A stretch of DNA of 64,000 bases from Anaerolineales bacterium UBA5195 (lineage in GTDB: Bacteria > Chloroflexota > Anaerolineae > Anaerolineales > Villigracilaceae), in NCBI GenBank assembly GCA_002412925.1, contig DHVZ01000012.1, positions 1 to 64,000 on the forward strand, read 5' to 3'. Position numbers and translations under genes: made by a program. Under the pieces are notes generated by a model, which searched no databases, was not told the origin of the DNA, and saw only the letters and a program-made list of their open reading frames with translations. Shown here one piece after another: positions 58,422 through 64,000 of the stretch; positions within the stretch are counted from its first letter, which is position 1, and every line of letters starts with the position of its first letter.

Positions 58422-59198
58422 CTAACCCCCAGCGTAAGCTTTATGCGGGTCGATTTCCTCGCGGATCAGTCGGATTTGCTCTGGGGTGGGTGGTTCGGTA
58501 TAGGGCAAGTGTTCCGGCACAATGGGCTGGAAGCTCATATTTACCAGGACATCCTCAAGGGTGATATTGGGATGAATGGACTCTAATCTCATCCGTTTGC
58601 TTTCCGGATCGTAACCAAAAACCGCCTTGTCGGTGATCAACCGGCTGGGGCCGCCGCATAAGCCCAATTTTTGGCGTTCATCGCCGCCGCGCAGATAGCC
58701 CGGGCTGGTGATAAAGGATACTGCCTCGTTGAGTTTGCGCGCCTCGTGGCGGATGGTAACGACCGTCCGTCGGGCACAGGAGGCAATATCATTCCCGCCG
58801 CCGCTGCCTGTAAACCGCCGGAACTTCCCTTTTGGGTCGCCGAGCAGGGTGGTATTCAAATTCCCGTAGGCGTCAATTTCCAGACCGCCCAGGAAGCCTA
58901 CATCCACCAAACCCTTGTGTAGAACGGAACCGAGCATATCGGCAAAACTAGTGTGGATTTTGGCTCGGTACCAGATACGTGGATCGGAAAGGCCATCCAC
59001 GCCCACGTCAATCGGCTCCGGATCAACCACACCCAGTTCCAGTAGTATGGTCATGTTCGGGGCGTGGGTGCGTTTGGCCAGGAAGGATGATACTACCGGC
59101 AGTCCCAGCCCTACACCTACAATTTCGCCATCTTTCAGTTCGCGTGCGCCAGCGGCTGCCATCAATTCGAAGGAGGTATATTCAAGGTCGGCTGTCAT
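58422..59198 (-). CDS. CoA-transferase beta subunit (glutaconate CoA-transferase/IpdB-like)
   Basis: 258 residues; ATG at 59198 is preferred as GGAG lies 6 bases ahead. Family I CoA-transferase B motifs: GEIVGVGLGLPVVSSFLAKR, MTILLELGVVDPEP (the Glu in the place of the catalytic ESG motif), GFLGGLEIDAYGNLNT, and RFTGSGGGNDIASCARRTVV. The pair moves CoA between carboxylic acids; in IpdAB-like enzymes the same fold hydrolyses a ring. Follows the alpha subunit by 9 bases. Confidence 0.88.
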   Translation of the reverse strand: MTADLEYTSFELMAAAGARELKDGEIVGVGLGLPVVSSFLAKRTHAPNMTILLELGVVDPEPIDVGVDGLSDPRIWYRAKIHTSFADMLGSVLHKGLVDVGFLGGLEIDAYGNLNTTLLGDPKGKFRRFTGSGGGNDIASCARRTVVTIRHEARKLNEAVSFITSPGYLRGGDERQKLGLCGGPSRLITDKAVFGYDPESKRMRLESIHPNITLEDVLVNMSFQPIVPEHLPYTEPPTPEQIRLIREEIDPHKAYAGG

Positions 59199-59207
59199 GC
59201 TCATCTC

Positions 59208-60107
59208 CTAATACCCCAAAATCGGGTCGGCCAGCAGGTCATTCAGGCGCTTCATGCCACCTACCAGTTCCAGATAGCCCCAGTGGTCTTGAACGCCGTA
59301 AACATACTTCGCCAGGTATTGCTGGAAGCCCTCCGGCGTGCGGGAGGCTTCCGCATAGAGTTTGATGTGTTCCCGGTCGTAATCGTAAACCTGATAAACC
59401 GAGCAAGGGTGCGCCGCAAAGGGTTGGTGAACCACGTGCGAAACCCTGAAGCCCGGAATTAACGTCCGATCGGGGTCGCGGCGAATGGTTTCGGTGGAAA
59501 CCAACTTCTCGGCGATGACGATGGTGCGTTTGCTCGCTTTGACTTGTTCCTCGTTATCCCAACGCGGACCCAAAATCCAGGCATTGCCTTCCTCGTCCGC
59601 CACCTGTACCTGCGCGATGGCCACATCTGGCACGAGCGGCTTGAGTACCAGCCAATCCTCGCCGGTAAAGGGGTCTTTCAACGTGCCGACCAGCGGATCG
59701 GGGGCAGCCTGCAACTCCTTGAGAATATCAGAACCGTTTAGGGAGCGGATCGGGATAAAAGGCAGGCCCAGGGAACCGGCCAGGTAACGGAAGGTCATCG
59801 AAAGGCTGCTGAATTCCTCCCGCTGTAACGTCCCGGTTTCGATGGCCCGGCAGATACACTGGTGCTGGCCCGAACGTCCACGTGAACCGCCGCCATAGAC
59901 GATGCGCTCAACCGCGCCCGCCCCGACCAACATATCGGCATCCATCGCCCCAACGCACTGCGAAACCGTCAGGTTTTTAAGCTTTTGGCGAATCACTTCA
60001 TGGGCAAAGGCCATTGAACAACGCGCGGTTGCAAACCCCGAAAGCGCCACATGAGAGCCGTTCGGGATGGATGCCACCGCTTCAGTCAGAGTCGCGACCT
60101 TGGTCAT
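59208..60107 (-). CDS. CoA-transferase alpha subunit (glutaconate CoA-transferase/IpdA-like)
   Basis: 299 residues. Opening IPNGSHVALSGFATARCSMA, then VSQCVGAMDADMLVGAGAVE, YGGGSRGRSGQHQC, FIPIRSLNGSDILK, LKPLVPDVAIAQVQVADEEG and VIAEKLVSTETIRRDPDRTL are typical of GctA-like proteins. Forms the heteromer with the downstream beta subunit. By co-regulation with the hydroxy-acid operon, substrates may be short 2-hydroxy or dicarboxylic acids, as in lactate- or glutaconate-type activation; this is inference. Confidence 0.88.
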   Translation of the reverse strand: MTKVATLTEAVASIPNGSHVALSGFATARCSMAFAHEVIRQKLKNLTVSQCVGAMDADMLVGAGAVERIVYGGGSRGRSGQHQCICRAIETGTLQREEFSSLSMTFRYLAGSLGLPFIPIRSLNGSDILKELQAAPDPLVGTLKDPFTGEDWLVLKPLVPDVAIAQVQVADEEGNAWILGPRWDNEEQVKASKRTIVIAEKLVSTETIRRDPDRTLIPGFRVSHVVHQPFAAHPCSVYQVYDYDREHIKLYAEASRTPEGFQQYLAKYVYGVQDHWGYLELVGGMKRLNDLLADPILGY

Positions 60108-60116
60108 GGGGTGCTC

Positions 60117-60581
60117 CTAATCGAGTGAGGGCCGCTTTTCAAACAGGACCAGCAGGAGGTTGCATGCGCCGGCTTCCATTTTGATTTCGGCCAGTTCGAC
60201 CGGGATGTCCAACTTTTCTTCGATTGCGAGAACAATCAGGTTCGCCGGAACACAGGTGAATGGCTCGACCTCTTTGGCAAGCATCTTTTCTTCGACCGCC
60301 CGGTGGATGCAGCCTTTGACGCTGACCCTCAGTAGCCGCTCTTCCCGGCTATATGAAACCTCTGCGACAATTCCTTCGCTTTTGAGCACACCCTGGATTT
60401 TTCCCAGGATATCCTCGACTTCTGCGCTCTGGAGCAACGGTCTGACCTTCTCTTCAAAATATTGATACCCGACCTTCGTCATGCGGAAGCGCGCACCCTT
60501 GCCGCGCTCGTCCCAGAAGGCTTTTTCCAGTTCGTACATGAGGCTGTTGGCATAATCGAGGGGAACAGTTTGCTTGCTCAT
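60117..60581 (-). CDS. unknown cysteine-containing protein
   Basis: 154 residues from ATG at 60581 (AAGGAGC). N-terminal MSKQTVPLDYANSLMYELEK, then an alpha/beta region with three cysteines in GCIHRAVEEK, PFTCVPANL and GACNLLLV. These could bind a metal or small ligand, somewhat like V4R-type sensor domains, but I do not recognise the family. The start overlaps the nitroreductase stop by 4 bases, and the CoA-transferase follows, so it serves the same pathway. Confidence 0.65.
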   Translation of the reverse strand: MSKQTVPLDYANSLMYELEKAFWDERGKGARFRMTKVGYQYFEEKVRPLLQSAEVEDILGKIQGVLKSEGIVAEVSYSREERLLRVSVKGCIHRAVEEKMLAKEVEPFTCVPANLIVLAIEEKLDIPVELAEIKMEAGACNLLLVLFEKRPSLD

Positions 60582-61252
60582 GCTTGCTCCTTGTAGTAGG
60601 GGTCGCCCCATTTTTCTGAAAAAACCAGTTCCTTGATGGGCAGACGCGGGCGCTGGCGGTGCGGTCGGGTAGGATGTCCAATCGAGAGAATGCTGATCGC
60701 CTTGTAGCCTTCGGGCATACCCAGCAGTGCCTTGATACGTTCTTCGTCGCGGATATCAATGCAGGGTGCAATGACCCAGCAGGCCCCTAGGCCGAGCGCC
60801 GTGACCATTAGAAGGATATTTTCAATTGCGGCAGAAGTGTCGTAGGGGGTATCCCAGACATCTTTTTTACCGCACACCACCAGGTTGACCGGGGCATCGG
60901 CCATAAAGGTGGAAACCTGGCCGGAGGTGAGTTTATGGAAGGCTGCCTGCCTCTTTACCTCGTCTTGTAGATTGGCAAAACGTTCCTGCATTTTCTTGGT
61001 AACAAATTCAGCTGTGAAGCGGCGTCCGCTGCCCCCACCGGCAATGGCACCCATTTTCTTGCGCATCCCTTCATCTTTGATGATGATAAAGCGCCACGGC
61101 TGGGCATTCTCTCCCGAAGGCGCCTGTCGCCCCGCCTCCAGGATCATATCCATGTCCTGGTCAGAGACCGGTTCGTCTGTAAACTCACGGATGCTACGAC
61201 GATCCTGAATCACCTTCATCGTTGCATCGATCAAAGAATAAGTTTCTGACAT
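60578..61252 (-). CDS. nitroreductase-family flavoprotein
   Basis: 224 residues after AGGAGGT. FMN-binding motif RRSIREFTDEPVSDQDMDMI (about 17-36), APSGENAQPWRFIIIKDEGM (about 47-66), and LGLGACWVIAPCIDIRDEER near 150. Members reduce nitro groups, enones or quinones with NAD(P)H, or serve as dehydrogenases in degradation paths. First gene of the leftward CoA-transferase operon, under the promoter at 61330 and the shared dyad. Confidence 0.9.
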   Translation of the reverse strand: MSETYSLIDATMKVIQDRRSIREFTDEPVSDQDMDMILEAGRQAPSGENAQPWRFIIIKDEGMRKKMGAIAGGGSGRRFTAEFVTKKMQERFANLQDEVKRQAAFHKLTSGQVSTFMADAPVNLVVCGKKDVWDTPYDTSAAIENILLMVTALGLGACWVIAPCIDIRDEERIKALLGMPEGYKAISILSIGHPTRPHRQRPRLPIKELVFSEKWGDPYYKEQA

Positions 61253-61286
61253 CCTACCTCCTCATATTTAGGAAAAAGCCGATTTT

Positions 61287-61303
61287 GTATCGCTGTACGA
61301 AAC
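61287..61303. promoter_or_regulatory. putative IclR-type operator, CoA-transferase operon
   Basis: GTATCGCTGTACGAAAC fits GTnTCRnnnnnYGAnAC fully and is the most symmetric of the three copies. It lies 27 bases downstream of the -10 box of the leftward promoter. Confidence 0.68.
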
Positions 61304-61329
61304 ATAGTTTTATTTTATGATACAATAGT

Positions 61330-61358
61330 ATTATGACATAGTAAAAGTCACTTGTCAA
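61330..61358 (-). promoter_or_regulatory. promoter of the nitroreductase/CoA-transferase operon
   Basis: Reading leftward: -35 TTGACA (61353-61358), 17-base spacer, -10 CATAAT (61330-61335). Confidence 0.75.
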
Positions 61359-61508
61359 TAAGTTTGTGAACGCTATTACATTAAAGTAGAAGAATCCCCT
61401 TCGAAAGAGACAGATAATGGATATGCTAACCATGAACGAAATTGAAAGCTGGCATCCATACGGAGACGTGCAGGCGTAACCGTACTAAAACATCATCTTG
61501 AGGTGATT

Positions 61509-62858
61509 ATGAGCTGGGAAGACAAGATTTTACGTATTGTTCGGGTGGTTAACGCTCAGGAGATAGGAACATTTGGCCGCCTACTGAGTGCCATTACCTC
61601 CATCGGGGGACATGTGGGCAATATTGAGTTGCTCAATGAAAGCTCCACTCAGGTGGTGCGTGACATCACAATTTTTGTGGACGATGAAAAACATCTGGAA
61701 CTGGTTATCGAAGCTATCCGTCGCAACCGCGGCACGAAACTGCTAGATGTGCGCGATGAGGTGATGGCCCTGCACCTGAAGGGCAAGATAGCCATGCACT
61801 CGCGCTACCCGATCGACTCCATCGCCACCTTGCGGCAGGTCTACACCCCCGGTGTGGCGGAAATCTGTATGAAAATCAACCGAGATCCGAAACTGGCACG
61901 CATGTATACATCCGTCAGCCATATGGTGGCCATCGTCACCGATGGAACTGCTATCCTCGGGCTCGGCGATATCGGACCTGTTGCCGGTATGCCCGTTATA
62001 GAAGGCAAGGCCATGCTGATGGATGCCCTCGTTGGTCTTTCTGGTGTGCCGATCCTGCTTAACACCAAGGACCCCGATGAAATCATCAAAATCGTAGCGG
62101 CGATTGCCCCCTCCTTTGGCGCCATCCAGTTGGAAGACATTTCGGCTCCGCGCTGCTTCCGGATCGAGGAAGAACTCCAAAAGCAGTTAGACATCCCCGT
62201 CATGCACGATGACCAGCATGGGACAGCTGTCGTTGCCACTGCCGCGCTGACCATTGCCGCTCGTAAAACCAAGCGCGATTTGAGTAAGGCTGTCATCGGT
62301 CAGATTGGTCTGGGCGCGGCTGGGAACGCCATCGCTAGGATGCTCATGCGTAACACTGGCAATCCGGTTTATGGCACCGACCTGAACAAGGATGCCATCA
62401 AACGCCACGAAAGCAATGGCGGCAAAGGTTCCACACTGGAACAAATTATGGCGAACTGCGATATCGTGGTAGCCACTACCGGTGTTTCGGGCCTGATCAA
62501 ACCCGAAATGGTCAGGAAAGGACAGATCATCCTGGCCCTGTCCAACCCGCGACCAGAGATCGAACCCGAAGTGGCCCGCAAAGCTGGTGCCATCTACGCC
62601 TCCGATGGGAAATCCGTCAATAATGTATTGGGCTTCCCAGGTATCTTCCGCGGCGCCATGGATACCTGGTCGCCGCGCATTACGCCTGAAATGCTGGAAG
62701 CAGCCGCCTTTGCCATCGCCGATACGACTCCTGAAGATGCACTTGTCCCCAGCCCACTGGACAAGAAACTTCACAAGGCTGTGGCCCATGCGGTTGCCTG
62801 CAAAGCCATCGAGCAGGGATTGGCACGCGCGGATTATGTTCCGTACGTGCGTGAATAA
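61509..62858 (+). CDS. malic enzyme with N-terminal ACT domain
   Basis: 449 residues from ATG at 61509 (TTGAGG upstream). ACT domain at about 5-85 (RIVRVVNAQEIGTFGRLLSA, GGHVGNIELLNESS). Malic enzyme core: YTPGVAEICMKINRDP, VTDGTAILGLGDIGPVAGMP, VMHDDQHGTAVVATAALTIA, GQIGLGAAGNAIARML and ALSNPRPEIEPEVA. No PTA domain, unlike the enzyme at 9000. The ACT part suggests control by an amino acid or other small ligand. Decarboxylates malate to pyruvate. Divergent from the CoA-transferase operon. Confidence 0.95.
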   Translation: MSWEDKILRIVRVVNAQEIGTFGRLLSAITSIGGHVGNIELLNESSTQVVRDITIFVDDEKHLELVIEAIRRNRGTKLLDVRDEVMALHLKGKIAMHSRYPIDSIATLRQVYTPGVAEICMKINRDPKLARMYTSVSHMVAIVTDGTAILGLGDIGPVAGMPVIEGKAMLMDALVGLSGVPILLNTKDPDEIIKIVAAIAPSFGAIQLEDISAPRCFRIEEELQKQLDIPVMHDDQHGTAVVATAALTIAARKTKRDLSKAVIGQIGLGAAGNAIARMLMRNTGNPVYGTDLNKDAIKRHESNGGKGSTLEQIMANCDIVVATTGVSGLIKPEMVRKGQIILALSNPRPEIEPEVARKAGAIYASDGKSVNNVLGFPGIFRGAMDTWSPRITPEMLEAAAFAIADTTPEDALVPSPLDKKLHKAVAHAVACKAIEQGLARADYVPYVRE

Positions 62859-63251
62859 CCTGAACGAAACACGAATAGTACATGTTGGTATGCATGGTAT
62901 TCGCCCTCGCCTGCTGGATGAATAGCATGATCAATGTTTAGTAGAATCGGAACACCCTTGCGCGCATATTCAACCGCATGGCTTAATAATCTCGTTGCCT
63001 TGATCATCGACTGCAACAACCCAACCAATAGCTCGTTGAAAGACTCAGATTCCAACAATGGGGACACCTGCTGTGCGTATTGGATTTCGATGGACGGAAA
63101 TTCGGCGAGTTTTATTATGGAAAGCGAGTTTCAGAGTAAGTTTTTGGAACAAATCACTACGCAAATGGCACTTTTTTACCTATTCTTGTCGAAGCGAGTA
63201 AAATAAATCGTTAGCTGCAAGAGATCAAGGTATGATGAGAGGAATCCATTT
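62859..63251. other. gene-free stretch before the second IclR gene
   Basis: No convincing gene. A reverse-strand frame (62834-63067) contains AVEYARKGVPILLNIDHAIH, which looks protein-like but has no ribosome site and overlaps the malic enzyme end; it could be a fossil. No terminator clearly seen after the malic enzyme. Confidence 0.4.
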
Positions 63252-64000
63252 ATGAGTGAATCAATTCGCGCAGTTGAACGTGCCCTGGACGTGCTCTTAT
63301 GCTTTTCAAGCCAGACTCCCACGTTAACCATGACCCAAATTTCAGAACAGGTGGGGATAAATAAAAGTACAGTCCATCGCTTGCTAGCCACGCTTGAAAC
63401 GAAACGCTTTGTTGATCGGGATCCGGTGACAGGCATTTACAGACCTGGCCTGCGTTTGCTCCAGATGGCATTCCTGACGATGGAACATAATGACCTGCGC
63501 CGCCTAGCATCGCCTTTTCTTCACACCCTGTGCGACCAACACCGTGAAAATGTCAATCTCGCCGTTCTGGATGACACCGATGTTATCTACCTGGATGCCA
63601 TTGAAAGCCCCCAACGGGTTAAATTGGCGGCTGCTCCAGGAGAACGGCTTCCTGCCTTCTGTACCGCATCGGGAAAGGCCATTCTCGCACTTTTACCAGA
63701 ATACGCTGTGAAAAGCATCCTTGAGGGCGGCATGCCAAATCGTACTCCAACAACAATTGTCACCCAGGAAGCTTTTTTCAACGATGTTCGTCAAATCCGC
63801 GAACAGGGATTTGCAATTTCCGATCAGGAATTTGAGGAGGGGATCAACGCCGTTGCCGCGCCAATCTGCAATCCCCCCATCGCCTCGATCTCGATTGCTG
63901 GCCCTGCATACCGCCTCACTTTGGAGCGTATGCTCGAAATTGGACCTGATCTAGTGTCTACTGCAAATAATATTGCTCAAGAGGTTGAAAAGGCAGGAAC
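63252..64000 (+). CDS. IclR-family transcriptional regulator (cut by window end)
   Basis: At least 249 residues from ATG at 63252 (GAGAGG upstream), open to the window end. N-terminal winged helix: SIRAVERALDVLLCF and ISEQVGINKSTVHRLLATLE. The effector domain has VNLAVLDDTDVIYLDAIESP, LPAFCTASGKAILALLPEYA and the signature INAVAAPICNPPIASISIAG. About 250 residues is the usual full length, so little is missing. Close to the operator-bearing CoA-transferase operon, it is a candidate regulator of the three shared dyads. Confidence 0.9.
   Translation, partial: MSESIRAVERALDVLLCFSSQTPTLTMTQISEQVGINKSTVHRLLATLETKRFVDRDPVTGIYRPGLRLLQMAFLTMEHNDLRRLASPFLHTLCDQHRENVNLAVLDDTDVIYLDAIESPQRVKLAAAPGERLPAFCTASGKAILALLPEYAVKSILEGGMPNRTPTTIVTQEAFFNDVRQIREQGFAISDQEFEEGINAVAAPICNPPIASISIAGPAYRLTLERMLEIGPDLVSTANNIAQEVEKAG

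Noticed and set aside
62834..63067. Reverse-strand 77-codon frame with AVEYARKGVPILLN
   Set aside because: No ribosome site, overlaps the malic enzyme end, and no family could be recognised; noted only as a possible fossil.
1..64000. CRISPR array
   Set aside because: No regularly spaced identical repeats with unique spacers were seen anywhere.

Overview
The window looks like chromosomal DNA of a Chloroflexota bacterium, most likely class Anaerolineae (inference). The reasons are several lipoproteins whose lipobox cysteine is followed by long Ala/Pro/Thr/Glu linkers, many long one-strand operons of ABC transporters and central-carbon enzymes, moderate GC, and many dispersed palindromic repeats. 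No rRNA, complete tRNA or CRISPR array is present.

Left end (1-7260), mobile DNA. A leftward operon encodes a small membrane protein, a lipoprotein, an FtsK-like DNA-pumping ATPase, a ParM-like actin, a small partner, an unknown protein and a XerC/D-type recombinase cut by the window edge. It ends at the 3' half of a tRNA-Lys(CUU) gene (5303-5347), which reads as an attachment site. Next to it are a phage-type integrase and an excisionase, so two elements may sit in tandem at one tRNA.

Centre-left (7700-28620), organic-acid metabolism. An IclR regulator is followed by a leftward operon for 2-hydroxy acids: LarA-family racemase, zinc alcohol dehydrogenase, GlcF/GlcD-type oxidase, Ldh2-type dehydrogenase and MaeB malic enzyme. 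Diverging from it is a rightward run: cupin, TIM-barrel protein, creatininase-like hydrolase, tungsten-type aldehyde:ferredoxin oxidoreductase, MoaD-like protein, a complete Liv-type transporter and a cytoplasmic reductive-dehalogenase-like protein. Both promoters carry the same 17-bp dyad, found again before the CoA-transferase operon at 58-61 kb. This suggests one IclR-type regulon.

Centre-right (28700-53700). Two ribose-type sugar ABC transporters start from near-identical promoters overlapped by a shared motif. A LysR regulator is divergent from one of them. Between and after them lie five alpha/beta hydrolases of one esterase family and a meta-cleavage cassette (GalB hydratase, GalC-type aldolase, extradiol dioxygenase, CHMI-like tautomerase, MFS transporter). 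Malate dehydrogenase and citrate synthase follow. A coherent reading, which is inference, is uptake of sugar-aromatic esters, hydrolysis, ring cleavage to pyruvate plus oxaloacetate, and entry into the TCA cycle. A CBS-domain regulator and a two-component system are embedded here.

Right end (53700-64000). Isocitrate dehydrogenase, two-subunit fumarase, a solute-binding lipoprotein, ferredoxin, CoA-transferase A/B, an unknown cysteine-containing protein, a nitroreductase, an ACT-domain malic enzyme, and a second IclR regulator cut by the window end.
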